Shown one piece after another: positions 10,124 to 21,034 of a DNA stretch of 64,000 bases (the first letter of the stretch is position 1; each line of letters opens with the position of its first letter). Made by a program: the position numbers and the translations under genes. The stretch lies in contig JAJZVA010000001.1 in NCBI GenBank assembly GCA_021845905.1, positions 124,001 to 188,000 of the forward strand. Direction: 5' to 3'. This DNA is from Pseudomonadota bacterium (GTDB lineage Bacteria; Pseudomonadota; Alphaproteobacteria; Micavibrionales; UBA2020). A model generated the notes under the pieces. The model did not search any database, had not been told where the DNA came from, and saw only the letters and a list, made by a program, of their open reading frames with translations.

Positions 10124-10463
10124 TCTTTTCTTTCGCTGACTGATAGGTACTATTAGCTTTATAAACGTAGGAGAGGATTTCGGCAATGGCGACCAGCGCC
10201 TCCGAGGGAATTTCACTGTCCAGCTCGATAGCGGCGAGGATTTGCGCCAGATCCTTGTCCTCGCGCACTTTTACGCCGTTTTCGAAGGCCAAACGGACGA
10301 TTTCCTCCGCCAGTTTGCCGTAACCTGCGGCAACGACCTTGGGAATGGCGCTCTCGTCGATGCCGAACTTCTTCAGCGCGACAGCGGTCTGACGTCTGAT
10401 TTCAGCCTGCGCGGCAGGCTCTTTTTCGTCATTTTCCGGAGAATCGTCGAAAATATCAACCAT
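10113..10463 (-). CDS. FlhB C-terminal-domain-like small protein
   Basis: AAGYGKLAEEIVRLAFENGVKVREDKDLAQILAAIELDSEIPSEALVAIAEILSYVYK matches the FlhB cytoplasmic domain; no TM segments. Confidence 0.75.
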   Translation of the reverse strand: MVDIFDDSPENDEKEPAAQAEIRRQTAVALKKFGIDESAIPKVVAAGYGKLAEEIVRLAFENGVKVREDKDLAQILAAIELDSEIPSEALVAIAEILSYVYKANSTYQSAKEKNDG

Positions 10464-10565
10464 AACAGCCCTTTTTTGCCCCAAGTCTAGCAAAAGTTTA
10501 CGAGATGTTAACGGGAATAATGGCAAAATAATATTTGGAATATCTCTTTTGTGCTATAGTCTTAA

Positions 10566-11006
10566 GTGGGGAGTTTGGATATGACCACACAAGACATGAC
10601 AGTTCTGCAAGCTGCCATCATGAAGATGCAGTGGACGGAAGACCGCCAGCGCGTTCTTTCGCAGAACATCGCCAACGCGGATACGCCCGGCTACAAGGCG
10701 CGGGATATTTCACCGTTGAATTTCAAAAACTTGCTTAAAAATTCTTCCAGCACGCTTTCGCTTTCCGGCGGCGTCAGGCTCGCCACGACCAACGCGCGCG
10801 ATATCGGCGGAACGACCGGCGGCTCGGACGGCATGCCAGCCGCGCATGAAGAGCAGCATCCTTATTCCGTCTCGCCTTCGGGCAATTCCGTCGTTCTTGA
10901 AGAACAGATGCTGAAAATGAACGAAAACTACGAACAACACCGCATGGCCTCCGCCATCTACCAGAAGAATGTCGACATGCTGGCCGCGGCGGAAAAAGCG
11001 CCCTGA
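10566..11006 (+). CDS. flgB: Flagellar basal-body rod protein FlgB
   Basis: ENIANADTPGYKARDI motif; upstream of flgC. Confidence 0.95.
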   Translation: MGSLDMTTQDMTVLQAAIMKMQWTEDRQRVLSQNIANADTPGYKARDISPLNFKNLLKNSSSTLSLSGGVRLATTNARDIGGTTGGSDGMPAAHEEQHPYSVSPSGNSVVLEEQMLKMNENYEQHRMASAIYQKNVDMLAAAEKAP

Positions 11007-11044
11007 TAAAGTTAAGGTTTAGATTTAAAATAAAGAGGTAACTC

Positions 11045-11461
11045 ATGCAATTATTTGATTCAATGTCGGAAGCCGCTAAGGGCATGCGCGCGCAAAGCAC
11101 ACGGATGCGCGTCATCTCCGAAAACCTCGCCAACGCCGACACCACCGCGACGACGAAAGGCGGCATGCCCTATCAGCGCAAAATGGTCACCTTCAAGGAC
11201 GTCATGAACGGCAAGACGGACCAGAAAGAAGTCGAAGTCAGCGGCGTCGTAACCGACAAGTCGCCCTTCACGCTCAAATACGACCCGAGCAACCCCGCCG
11301 CGGACAAAAACGGCTATGTCAAAATGCCGAACGTCAATCCGCTGATCGAAATGATGGACATGCGCGAAGCGCAAAGATCCTACGAAGCCAACCTCGGCGT
11401 GATCGACATCGCCAAGGCGATGATGAACGACACCATCACCCAGATTTCCCAGGCCCCATAA
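11045..11461 (+). CDS. flgC: Flagellar basal-body rod protein FlgC
   Basis: SENLANADTT...NVNPLIEMMDMREAQRSYEANL. Confidence 0.96.
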   Translation: MQLFDSMSEAAKGMRAQSTRMRVISENLANADTTATTKGGMPYQRKMVTFKDVMNGKTDQKEVEVSGVVTDKSPFTLKYDPSNPAADKNGYVKMPNVNPLIEMMDMREAQRSYEANLGVIDIAKAMMNDTITQISQAP

Positions 11462-11483
11462 TAACCTTAAGGAGCATTAAAGC

Positions 11484-11789
11484 ATGACCAGTATTTCACA
11501 AGCCGCAGGCGCCGCTTCATCGGCAGTCAAAGGAGCGACGAGCGGTCTCTCCGGCAAAGCATCCTCCGGCGACGCCACGTTCGGCGATCTGGTCAAGCAA
11601 GGGCTCGAAGACGCGGTCAAACTGCAATATAAAAGCGAACATACCTCCGCCGCCGCGCTGGCGGGCAAAGCCAGCATGACCGACGTCCTGCAGGCCACGA
11701 CAGAGGCCCAGATGGCGTTGAACACAGTGCTTGCCGTGCGCGACAAAGTGGTGCAAGCTTACAACAGCATCATGAGCACACAAATGTAA
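11484..11789 (+). CDS. fliE: Flagellar hook-basal body protein FliE
   Basis: DVLQATTEAQMALNTVLAVRDKVVQAYNSIMSTQM. Confidence 0.95.
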   Translation: MTSISQAAGAASSAVKGATSGLSGKASSGDATFGDLVKQGLEDAVKLQYKSEHTSAAALAGKASMTDVLQATTEAQMALNTVLAVRDKVVQAYNSIMSTQM

Positions 11790-11805
11790 GGACTGCGCTT
11801 TCCTT

Positions 11806-12072
11806 ATGGATCAAGGCCAAATCATCGACTTCACCCGCCAGGCGATCATGCTGACGATCGAAATATCTACGCCCGTCATGGTGGTCGGGCTGGTCGTCGG
11901 CGTCGCTATTTCGCTTCTGCAGGCCTTGACGCAGGTGCAGGAAATGACGCTGACCTTCGTCCCGAAGATCATCGCCATTTTCGCCACCATGTTCGTGCTG
12001 TTTCCGGTGATGATCACCCTGCTCACGGAATTCATGGACAAGATCGCCAGCCAGATCGTCCATATCGGCTGA
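11806..12072 (+). CDS. fliQ: Flagellar export protein FliQ
   Basis: 88 aa; LVVGVAISLLQALTQVQEMTLTFVPKI. Confidence 0.96.
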   Translation: MDQGQIIDFTRQAIMLTIEISTPVMVVGLVVGVAISLLQALTQVQEMTLTFVPKIIAIFATMFVLFPVMITLLTEFMDKIASQIVHIG

Positions 12073-12074
12073 CA

Positions 12075-12956
12075 TTACCCTTTAACGGCTATTCCATCGG
12101 CTTTCCACGCGCCCGGCCAGACTTCGCCCTTGCCGCTGCGGCGCATGGCGCGGATCGCATTGAGAGGAACATCCCTCAGCAACAGAGGGCCCGCGCCGTC
12201 CGCTTGATAAGACGGCGGTAGCTCGGCCAGAATGCCGCTATGGCCGAATTGCTCTTCCGACGGAAGAAAGAAGCTCGCGCCCGAAATCTCCTGCTCGCAA
12301 CCCGGCGCGCCCGCGATGCATCCAACAACGGCGACGGCGGCGAGAAGCTCCACCGCCCGCGCCCGCGCGCAACTGAAAACGCGGTGATAGCCGGCAAGTT
12401 TCGAGGTCATGGATGGCACGAGCACCAGATCGATATCCAACCCCGCCATGCGCGCGCTCAAAGCGGGAAGCTCGATGTCGAGGCAGATGACGACCGCCAT
12501 CCGGTATCCCCGCCATTCAAAAACGCTGAATGTGTTCCCGGACGAAAGGTTCCATTCGCGCGGATCCTTCTCGAAAGGCGTCAGGCAAAGCTTGTCTTGC
12601 GTCACGACCCGCCCATCGGGAAAAAAGACATGCGCTCTGTTCAAAAGCGGCGGATTGAAACCGGAATGTTTCACGGGAAACGTTCCGGAGACTACCAGCA
12701 GGCCATGTCGCTCCGCCAGCACCGCCATATGGCTCGCCGCCTGCGTTGAAAACTCAGCCAGTTGCTCAAGTTGTTGCGGTCCGGACAACGCGCGCGGAAC
12801 GAAATGAAGCCAATGGGCCGCCGAATACTCAGGAAACAGAATGATTCCAGCATCTTGATTCTTTGCCGCAACAATTTGCGCCTCCGCCAAATCCGTCCAT
12901 TCCTTTATTGAGGCTACGGGATGCGCCAGATTTTCCGCCCATAACGCCACTTTCAT
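12075..12956 (-). CDS. Carbon-nitrogen hydrolase (nitrilase superfamily)
   Basis: IILFPEYSAAHW (Glu), KLCLTPFE (Lys), MAVVICLDIELP (Cys): catalytic-triad contexts. Confidence 0.85.
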   Translation of the reverse strand: MKVALWAENLAHPVASIKEWTDLAEAQIVAAKNQDAGIILFPEYSAAHWLHFVPRALSGPQQLEQLAEFSTQAASHMAVLAERHGLLVVSGTFPVKHSGFNPPLLNRAHVFFPDGRVVTQDKLCLTPFEKDPREWNLSSGNTFSVFEWRGYRMAVVICLDIELPALSARMAGLDIDLVLVPSMTSKLAGYHRVFSCARARAVELLAAVAVVGCIAGAPGCEQEISGASFFLPSEEQFGHSGILAELPPSYQADGAGPLLLRDVPLNAIRAMRRSGKGEVWPGAWKADGIAVKG

Positions 12957-13060
12957 TTTGCACCTCAACCAGAAGCAACTTTTATGTATTTTTATTGAAA
13001 TTACTAAAAATATACTATATAATTAACAATTATTCCAGAATTATCAAAGGTTTCATCGAG

Positions 13061-13909
13061 ATGAAACGATTGTTTCATAAAATATTTAACCAAAAGGCCT
13101 CCGAACGCCTGCGGATCAAGCAAATTGGCGGTCATGACACCCACGCCATCGAAGCCGGGAATCCGCGTTCTATCGCCCTGCTTGCCAAAGCTTACAAGGA
13201 GGTTTATGAAGCCGCCTTTCCGATCGATGAGGAAAGGGAATCCCTTGAAAGCTGGCTGGGCAGTCTGACCGGCAAAAACAAGGCATCAAAAATCGTGATC
13301 GTCATCGCAGGTGATAATCTGGATTCTCAGACGCCGACGCTGAAGGCCATATCGGTCGCCTATTATTACAATAGCACAGATGCAGGCCTGCTCGCCTACA
13401 ACGCCGTCGTGCCACAATTTCAAGGGCACGGCCTCGGGCGCACGATGGTGGACGCCCGCAAGGCAGCATTGCTCGATTTTGCCAAAGCGCACGGAAAACC
13501 ACTGGGCGGCGTTTTCATCGAATGCAACGATCCCGCAAAAATAACCCGCGAGCAGGATGTCATGGATCCCGCGGTGCGGATCAAAATGTTCGAAAAATGG
13601 GGCGCCGTCGCCTTGCCGATCGATTACGTCCAGCCTCCGCTCGAAGACGGCGGAAACAAATGCGATACGATGAAACTTCTGGCCTACCCACATCCGGAAA
13701 CAGGGAAATATCCGACGAAGGAAGAAATCAAAGGATATCTCACGGGCATCTACACGGAACTTGCCAAAAAATACGCTGTATACGTCGCGCCTGAAGAAAA
13801 TCCGGATTACGTCCGGTCCGTCGAACAGCTTGACAAGCTCGATCTGGAGACTTTCTACAAAACAGCAATCGCCAGCAGGCAGAAAAGCCAAAAACCGCCG
13901 CGTCCCTAA
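13061..13909 (+). CDS. GNAT-like acetyltransferase
   Basis: LLAYNAVVPQFQGHGLGRTMVDARKAALLDFA; in-frame ATG at 13061. Confidence 0.65.
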   Translation: MKRLFHKIFNQKASERLRIKQIGGHDTHAIEAGNPRSIALLAKAYKEVYEAAFPIDEERESLESWLGSLTGKNKASKIVIVIAGDNLDSQTPTLKAISVAYYYNSTDAGLLAYNAVVPQFQGHGLGRTMVDARKAALLDFAKAHGKPLGGVFIECNDPAKITREQDVMDPAVRIKMFEKWGAVALPIDYVQPPLEDGGNKCDTMKLLAYPHPETGKYPTKEEIKGYLTGIYTELAKKYAVYVAPEENPDYVRSVEQLDKLDLETFYKTAIASRQKSQKPPRP

Positions 13910-13991
13910 CAGGATTTGTGACTCGCAAATAACACATCCTGCCTATAGAATAAGAAGCACAATGGATGGGTGCGAACTGGTTTTCATATAG

Positions 13992-14768
13992 ATGCAAAAT
14001 CTCCTACAAGACATCATCGTCAACAATATCTTCGCGTTCCTGCTGATCTTCCTGCGCTTCGGCGTGGCGCTGATCATCATGCCGGGGATCGGCGACACGT
14101 TCGTCTCGCCGACGATCCGCCTGCTGTTCGGCATTGCCGTCAGCTTCGTGCTCACGCCCGTCCTGTCCGCGCACCTGCCCGCGATACCCTCCAACAACGT
14201 CGCGCTGATCATGCTGATGCTGTCCGAACTGATGATCGGCATCTTCATCGGCACGGTGATGCGCATCCTGATCTCGGCGCTCGACACGGCGGGAACGATC
14301 GTCTCGGTGCAGGCCGGGCTTTCCACGGCGACGATGTTCAACGCCACCACGGACTCGCAGGCGCCGGTGATGAGCGCGGTCTATTCCTCGCTCGGCGTGA
14401 CGCTGATCTTCGCAACCAACATGGACCACCAGATGCTCGCAGCGATCGTGAACAGCTATTCGCTCTTTCCCGCGGGCGGCGCGTTTCCCGATATCGGCTC
14501 GATGTCGGAAGTCATCACCCGTGTCACGTCCCTCGCCTTCCGCGTCGGCGTGCAAATCACCCTGCCGTTCCTCGTCGTCGGCACGTTGCTGCAGCTCGGC
14601 CTCGGCGTACTCGGCCGCCTGATGCCGCAACTGCAGATTTTCTTCGTCGCGTTGCCGGTGCAGATCCTGCTCAGCTTGCTGATTTTGGTGATGACCATGT
14701 CGGCGGGCGTCATGTACTGGCTGTCGACCTACGGCAACGTCCTTTCCAATTCACTGATACCGCAGTAG
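13992..14768 (+). CDS. fliR: Flagellar export protein FliR
   Basis: 258 aa polytopic; GIGDTFVSPTIRLLFGIAVSFVLTP; between fliQ and flhB. Confidence 0.93.
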   Translation: MQNLLQDIIVNNIFAFLLIFLRFGVALIIMPGIGDTFVSPTIRLLFGIAVSFVLTPVLSAHLPAIPSNNVALIMLMLSELMIGIFIGTVMRILISALDTAGTIVSVQAGLSTATMFNATTDSQAPVMSAVYSSLGVTLIFATNMDHQMLAAIVNSYSLFPAGGAFPDIGSMSEVITRVTSLAFRVGVQITLPFLVVGTLLQLGLGVLGRLMPQLQIFFVALPVQILLSLLILVMTMSAGVMYWLSTYGNVLSNSLIPQ

Positions 14769-14774
14769 GGCGCC

Positions 14775-15854
14775 ATGGCAGAAGACGACGATTCCACAGA
14801 CCAGTCGCAGAAGACGGAAGACCCGACCCCGCGAAGGCTTGAGGAAGCGCGCAAGCGCGGTCAGGTCGTCTACAGCCGCGAGGTCAACAACTGGGTGGTG
14901 CTCTTCGCAGCGACGATGCTCACGGCGCTCGCCATCCCGCACGTCATGTCCGACATCAAGAACACGATGGGCAACCTGATCGCGCAGTCCTACGACGTTC
15001 CGGCCGATCCCGCCGCGCTGCTCCACGTCCTGCACGTGATCAGTCTGCGCGCCGGAGAAGACATCCTTCTGCCGCTGCTGTTGCTGGCGCTCGCCGGCAT
15101 CCTCTCCGGCTTTTTGCAGACCGGGCCGATCTTCACGTTCGACCCCATCACGCCGGATCTCTCCAAAATATCCCTGACCAAGGGCTTCGAGCGCCTTTTC
15201 TCGGCGCGGTCGATGGTCGAGCTGCTCAAGGGCGTCGTCAAGATCATCCTCGTGTCCGCGGCCGCGCTCATCGTCCTCAAGCCTTATTTCGCAGGGATCG
15301 GGCACTTCGTCGGGCTCGACCTCTCGCAGGCGATGGCCGAGTTGCAGACGCTTTTCATCAAGATGATGATCGCCGTCCTCAGCGTGCAGTTCTTCCTCGC
15401 CATCATCGATTACGTCTTCCAGCGGCATGAGTTCATGCAAAACATGCGCATGAGCAAGCAGGACATCAAGGAAGAGTTCCGCCAGACGGAAGGCGACCCG
15501 TATGTCAAAGGGCGCCTGCGCCAGCTGCGCGAGCAGCGCGCCCGCCAGCGCATGATGCAGGCCGTACCGAAGGCGGACGTCGTCATCACCAACCCGACGC
15601 ACTACGCCGTCGCGCTCAAGTACGACACCGCGCAGATGGACGCGCCGGTGATGATCGCCAAGGGCGTCGACCTCGTCGCCGAGCGCATCAAGCAGGTCGC
15701 GAAGGAAAACGACGTGCCGGTGGTCGAAAATCCCACGCTGGCGCGCGCGCTCTACGACTCCATGAAAATCGACCAGATGATCCCGCAAGACCACTACAAG
15801 GCCGTCGCGGAAGTCATCTCCTACGTCTTCAAGCTGAAAGGAAAGAAGCTCTGA
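14775..15854 (+). CDS. flhB: Flagellar export switch protein FlhB
   Basis: EKTEDPTPRRLEEARKRGQV-type N-terminus and NPTHYAVALKYD autocleavage motif. Confidence 0.98.
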   Translation: MAEDDDSTDQSQKTEDPTPRRLEEARKRGQVVYSREVNNWVVLFAATMLTALAIPHVMSDIKNTMGNLIAQSYDVPADPAALLHVLHVISLRAGEDILLPLLLLALAGILSGFLQTGPIFTFDPITPDLSKISLTKGFERLFSARSMVELLKGVVKIILVSAAALIVLKPYFAGIGHFVGLDLSQAMAELQTLFIKMMIAVLSVQFFLAIIDYVFQRHEFMQNMRMSKQDIKEEFRQTEGDPYVKGRLRQLREQRARQRMMQAVPKADVVITNPTHYAVALKYDTAQMDAPVMIAKGVDLVAERIKQVAKENDVPVVENPTLARALYDSMKIDQMIPQDHYKAVAEVISYVFKLKGKKL

Positions 15855-18346
15855 TGAACAACGGCCCGCTTCATGAAAGCTTCTTCCGCGAAAAGCCGCG
15901 GGAAAACAAAAAAACCGCCCTGCGCGAGAAAAACGCCAAGGCGATCGTCCTTTTCACTTCCAGCGCGGCTTATGTTTTATTCTCGCTGTTCGTCATCCTG
16001 ATCGGGGCGCACGGCTATCACGGCGCGTCGGTCATCGCGCTCTACACCTACGGCGTGATCGGCGGCATCGTCTTCCTCCAGCTCAAGCAGCGCTATACCG
16101 ATACCGACCGCAGCCACAAGATCCTCACCGAAGTGCTCGAAAAAAGCGCCGAAGCCCGCGCCATCACCGATCCCGAAGGCGAAACCATATACAGCAACAA
16201 GCGTTTCGACACCCTCGTGGACGGCACAGCGCCGTCGCTGGTCGATTTTTGCAGGCTGTTTGAAAATCCGCAAAGGGTCGAGCGCGCGCTCAACGACCTG
16301 CGCATCAAATCCGCGCCGGACGGAAGCGCCGTGACCGCTTTCCAGACGCGCGTCAAAAACAAGCTCATGTGGTTCGAGGTCACCTGCCAGCACGTCGCCG
16401 GATGGGAAGGGTTCGTGCACTGGCGGTTCGACGACATCACGCCCCGCTACCACATGGAGGCGGCGATCCGCGAGGAGCGCGAGAAACTCCGCGATTTCAC
16501 CGACAACGCCCCGGTCGGATTTTTCTCGATCGGCGCGGACGGGCGTTTTCTCTTCGCCAACGACACGTTGCTGCATCTGCTCAACGTTGACAGGCAAACG
16601 CTGATGGAGAGCAAAAAGCTGCATGATTTTCTCGCCGCCCCGCCCCGCGGCGCACGGCCGTGCGATTTCTTCGAGGGCGGCGGTTTCCACCAGTACGACG
16701 AATTGCAGATGAAAACCGCCACGGGGCGCGTTTTCAAGGCCGCCGTCACCCATTCCATCACCACGTCGGAAGATCACGGCCTGATCTCGCGCTCCATCGT
16801 CTACGACCTCACCTCCGAACAGAACATGAAAGAGGCCTTGCGCGAATCCGAGGACAGGTTCCAGCGGCTGTTCGAGGAAGCGCCGGTCGGCATCTGCATG
16901 CTGAGCGCCGGCGGCATCATCAGCGACGCCAACGGCAGGCTCGCAGCGATCCTGCGCCAGCCAGCGGCGGCGCTGAACGGGCAGCGCCTGCTCGACCACA
17001 TCGCCCCCGACGCGCGAAGCCGCACCGACGCGTGGCTGAAACGCATCGCGGACGGAGACAGGTCTGTGCCTTTCATCGAAGTCGCCCTCAATGTCGGCGC
17101 GGACATCGTCACCCAGCTTTATGCGCGCCGCTTCAGCGGCGGAGACAGCTTCGTTTTGCACTTCATCGACCTGACGGAGAAGAAGAACCTCGAAAAGCAG
17201 TTCACCCAGTCGCAGAAAATGCAGGCCGTCGGCCAGCTCGCGGGCGGCATCGCGCACGATTTCAACAACCTCCTGACCGCCATGATCGGCTTCTGCGACC
17301 TTTTGCTTCTGCGCCATAAACCGGGCGATCCGTCGTTCGCTGACATCATGCAGATCAAGCAGAACGCCAACCGCGCCGCGAATCTCGTGCGTCAGCTGCT
17401 GGCCTTCTCGCGGCAGCAGACCCTGCAACCGCGCGTGCTCGACCTGACCGACGTGCTGACGGAACTCTCGCATCTGCTGCGCCGCCTGATCGGCGCGCAC
17501 ATCGACCTCAGCCTCGAACACGGCACGGATCTCGGGCTCGTCAGGGCGGATCAGGGGCAGATGGAACAGGTGCTGATCAACCTCGCCGTCAACGCGCGCG
17601 ACGCGATGCCGGGCGGCGGAAAGCTTTCCGTGCGCACCAACAACCTTCTCGCAGCGGAGCCCCTGCCGCTGATCGGCGAGGAAACCCTGCCTGCCGGTGA
17701 ATGGGTGACCGTCACCGTCAAGGACAACGGCACCGGCATTCCGCCGGAAGCGCTGCCGCGCATCTTCGAGCCGTTTTTCTCGACCAAGGACGTCGGCGCG
17801 GGCACAGGGCTCGGCCTCGCCACTGTCCACGGCATCGTCCACCAGACGGGCGGCTACATCTCGGTCAACACCGCGGTCGGCAAAGGCACGACCTTCACCA
17901 TCTACCTGCCGCGCCACAAAGAGGCCGCCAACGCGAAAACCCTTGCCGCTCCGGAAGAAAAACAGGTCATCCGCGACCTGACGGGCTCGGCCAAAATCCT
18001 GCTGGTCGAGGACGAGGACGCTGTGCGCGTCTTCAGCGCGCGGGCGCTCGGCAACAAGGGCTATCAGGTGGTCGACGCCGCCAGCGGAGCCAGCGCCCTG
18101 CAAATCCTCGAGGAAAAGAAGATCAATCCCGAAGTGCTCATCACCGACGTCATGATGCCCGAGATGGACGGCACGCAACTCGCCAAGATCGTCCGGGAGA
18201 AATACCCGCACGTGAAAATCATCTTCATTTCAGGATACGCGGAAGACCGCTTCAAGGAGCATCTCGGCGACAACGTCTACTTCCTGCCCAAGCCGTTCAC
18301 GCTGAAACAGCTCGCCACCAAGGTCAAGGAAGTGATGGAGGGCTAG
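15854..18346 (+). CDS. cckA: Hybrid sensor histidine kinase, CckA-like (PAS-HisKA-HATPase-REC)
   Basis: [34 protein letters not shown]; receiver domain [12 protein letters not shown]...[12 protein letters not shown]. Confidence 0.9.
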   Translation: MNNGPLHESFFREKPRENKKTALREKNAKAIVLFTSSAAYVLFSLFVILIGAHGYHGASVIALYTYGVIGGIVFLQLKQRYTDTDRSHKILTEVLEKSAEARAITDPEGETIYSNKRFDTLVDGTAPSLVDFCRLFENPQRVERALNDLRIKSAPDGSAVTAFQTRVKNKLMWFEVTCQHVAGWEGFVHWRFDDITPRYHMEAAIREEREKLRDFTDNAPVGFFSIGADGRFLFANDTLLHLLNVDRQTLMESKKLHDFLAAPPRGARPCDFFEGGGFHQYDELQMKTATGRVFKAAVTHSITTSEDHGLISRSIVYDLTSEQNMKEALRESEDRFQRLFEEAPVGICMLSAGGIISDANGRLAAILRQPAAALNGQRLLDHIAPDARSRTDAWLKRIADGDRSVPFIEVALNVGADIVTQLYARRFSGGDSFVLHFIDLTEKKNLEKQFTQSQKMQAVGQLAGGIAHDFNNLLTAMIGFCDLLLLRHKPGDPSFADIMQIKQNANRAANLVRQLLAFSRQQTLQPRVLDLTDVLTELSHLLRRLIGAHIDLSLEHGTDLGLVRADQGQMEQVLINLAVNARDAMPGGGKLSVRTNNLLAAEPLPLIGEETLPAGEWVTVTVKDNGTGIPPEALPRIFEPFFSTKDVGAGTGLGLATVHGIVHQTGGYISVNTAVGKGTTFTIYLPRHKEAANAKTLAAPEEKQVIRDLTGSAKILLVEDEDAVRVFSARALGNKGYQVVDAASGASALQILEEKKINPEVLITDVMMPEMDGTQLAKIVREKYPHVKIIFISGYAEDRFKEHLGDNVYFLPKPFTLKQLATKVKEVMEG

Positions 18347-19298
18347 GATCTTCATCGACGATCGTGATGCGCGCGCCGTTGGTGACGATCCCGTAGTCCG
18401 CGAGCTTCGGCTAGGCGCGCGAGAGCGTTCCCGTTTCCATGCCCAGCCGCGCGGCGATCAGCGACTTCTTGTAGGGCAGCGTGAACCCCTGCGGATCGAG
18501 ACCGTAGGAAGCGCAAATCCGCCGCAAAAACGAGGAGAGAATTTCCGGCGCCGTCATGGTCGCCCGCTGCTCCATTTCAAGCTGCTTCAGCATATTGCGT
18601 TCGGCAAGCGAGGTCATCAGCCTCTCGGCGACCTTGTCATGCTTGCGCAAAACGCTTTTGAATGCGTCGACCGGCAGCTTGACGGCATAGACATCGTCGA
18701 TGGCGCGCGCGCCGGTGCGGTAAACGCCATCCGTCAGACAGGCGGCCGATTTGCAAAACACATCGCCCGCCTTGTGCAACTCGACCGTTATTTCCTCGTT
18801 GCCGGCAGTCGTGTTGAAATGCTGCACGTGGCCGCTGCACAGGATATAGAGGTGCGTGATGGGCTCGCCTTCCTGAAACAGGCACGATTTCTTGGGATAC
18901 AAAAAAGGTCCCTCGCCCGCGGGCAGTTTCATTTTTTCACGGGGAGAAAGATCGGCGAACAGCGGAATGTTCCGCACCACGCGGTTGGCGATCAGCCGCA
19001 TCATCTTGCCGCGCGCGGTTTCTGATTTCTGAATGTCCCGGCGCAGTTCGTGGCCCGGAATGCGCGTCAGGATCACCTGGCCGTTCGCGCGGGCATTGGC
19101 GCAACGCTTGCTGCCGAGAACGACTGCCATTTCGCCGATCACGTCGCCCGGGCCGACCTGCGCCAAAAGCAATTCGCTTCCGTCCGTCGTGCGCGCGAAA
19201 ATATCCAGCGTGCCGCTTTCCACTTTGTAGGCGTGGTCTTCCTGCATGCCCTGCTGCAATACAAGCGTACCGTCTTCTATGAGTTCCTTTTGAGCCAT
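18324..19298 (-). pseudogene. Crp/Fnr-family regulator interrupted by an in-frame amber codon (18411-18413)
   Basis: cNMP-binding-like domains; frame stays open past TAG with [28 protein letters not shown] ending at TGA 18324-18326. Confidence 0.7.
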
Positions 19299-19601
19299 GA
19301 GAGCACACTCTCCTTAATATTAATATTATAGAAAATAATATACAATTTTATTAATAATCACAAAATTTCACGGGTATTATATAAATTCCTTTTATTTTTA
19401 ATATGATACATGAAATATTGCAAGTGGATATTTTGCCGGCAATGCATACCCATATACCACAAATGGTTATTTCTTATGCTTCAGGCCTTCCGATTAAGGC
19501 TTTTTTGACGGTCATCAACTTATATTTGCACAGGAAAGAGCATATTACTTGTGCGTGCCGCACCAATTTTAACCGGCTTTGTTTTATTAAGGAGAAATGA
19601 C

Positions 19602-19850
19602 ATGAAACGCATAGCCTTTATCCCCCTCCTTGCCGCGCTGGCTCTCGCCGGGTGCGCGCAACATCTCAGCGATAAAGACCGCGCCCTGCTGATGGAAGCG
19701 CACGATCTCGCGCAACAGGCGCAGATCTCCTCCGCACAGGCCGTCACGACAGCACAAGCGGCAAAAGCGGAAGCGGACAAAGCCGAAGCCGACGCCGCTG
19801 CCGCCAATGAAAAAGCGCACCGGATGTTCCGCGCCAGTCAGAACAAATAA
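19602..19850 (+). CDS. Small Lpp-like alanine-zipper lipoprotein
   Basis: LALAGC lipobox; Ala/Glu heptad tail. Confidence 0.8.
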   Translation: MKRIAFIPLLAALALAGCAQHLSDKDRALLMEAHDLAQQAQISSAQAVTTAQAAKAEADKAEADAAAANEKAHRMFRASQNK

Positions 19851-19853
19851 AGT

Positions 19854-20829
19854 TTATTTTTCAGCTGTTCTTTTTTGCGGGGCGGACAGCGCGGAACCCT
19901 GACCGCGTGTCGCGACGACGACGGGAACACCGGAACGCCACATCACCGCTCTCCGCACCGCAGGCCAGTCGATCTTCGCGCCCCTGCTGGCCAGTTGATA
20001 AACGTCGCCATAGACATCGGGTATGTCGCGGATGACGAATTTTTCATGGCCGGCGATTTCATCCGCCTGTTCCTGCGATGGCGTGACTTGCAGCAAAAGC
20101 CTGTTTCCGTCCCAGCCGATCTTGTAAGCCCTGTCGATGACAGTGACTTGCGCGCCCGTCTTGATGGCCTTGAACAGGGCCTCTATATCTTCCGGATAAA
20201 GGCGCATGCACCCGTGGCTGGAGCGACGGCCTATGCCGTAGGGCATGTTCGTGCCGTGGATCAGATAGCTCGGCCAGCCCAGATGCAGCGCATATTGCCC
20301 GAGCGGATTGTCCGGCCCGGCGGGGAAAAACGGCTTGATGTCCGGCTTTTCCTTGCGGATGGAATCGGGAACGATCCAGACCGGGTGCGCCTCCTTGCGA
20401 ACGACCGTCGTCGTGCCTGTCGGCGTCTGCCAGCCTTTCATGCCGATGCCCATGGGAAACGTCATGACGGTTTGCGGATCGGGATAATAAAACAGCCGCA
20501 ACCCCGAAAGATCCGCCACAATGCCCTGGTGCGGCAAAGGCGGCAGGACATATTCGGTCGGGATGGTCAGAACCGTTCCCGCTTTCGGCAACCATGTGCT
20601 GACATCGGGATTGGCCGCCCTGATCTCGACGATGCCGATGTCGAAACGGCGGGCGATGCTGTAGAGCGTATCCCGCCTTTTAACGGTATAATGGACGACT
20701 TTCCCGACGACATTGCCCCCATCCAGAGGATAGGTCGCCGCGTGTGCGGCACCGTTGCAAAAAAGCAGTCCCGCGCACAATAGAACGACGGCCATCAAAG
20801 AAGCGAACAAACGGGAGACATGGGGCATT
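19854..20829 (-). CDS. L,D-transpeptidase with LysM domain (ORF extends to 21029; start likely near 20829)
   Basis: HYTVKRRDTLYSIARRF (LysM); YLIHGTNMPYGIGRRSSHGCMRLYPEDI (YkuD HGxx...SHGCxR). Confidence 0.95.
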
Positions 20830-21034
20830 GTAAATATCCTGAAAAGCCGCTTATTGTCATGCAGAGGCATACCTTTGTCAAACATGCAAGAAGCCTCGGT
20901 TTCCAGCACGCACGACGTTTTGGCGGGAATATTTTGCATTTTCATAACTAAAAAATTCGGTGACGATCCGTCTTGCTTTTTAAACCTATGGCAATTAGGA
21001 TCAAATATTATTTCGTCACACTCATGCAAGGGAC

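Noticed and set aside
15977-18211. 744-aa minus-strand ORF antisense to the CckA-like kinase
   Set aside because: Composition artifact of a GC-rich coding strand; the plus-strand frame has clear kinase and receiver motifs
18411-18413. Genome-wide amber codon reassignment as explanation for the Crp-like stop
   Set aside because: fumC and cckA in this window end normally with TAG
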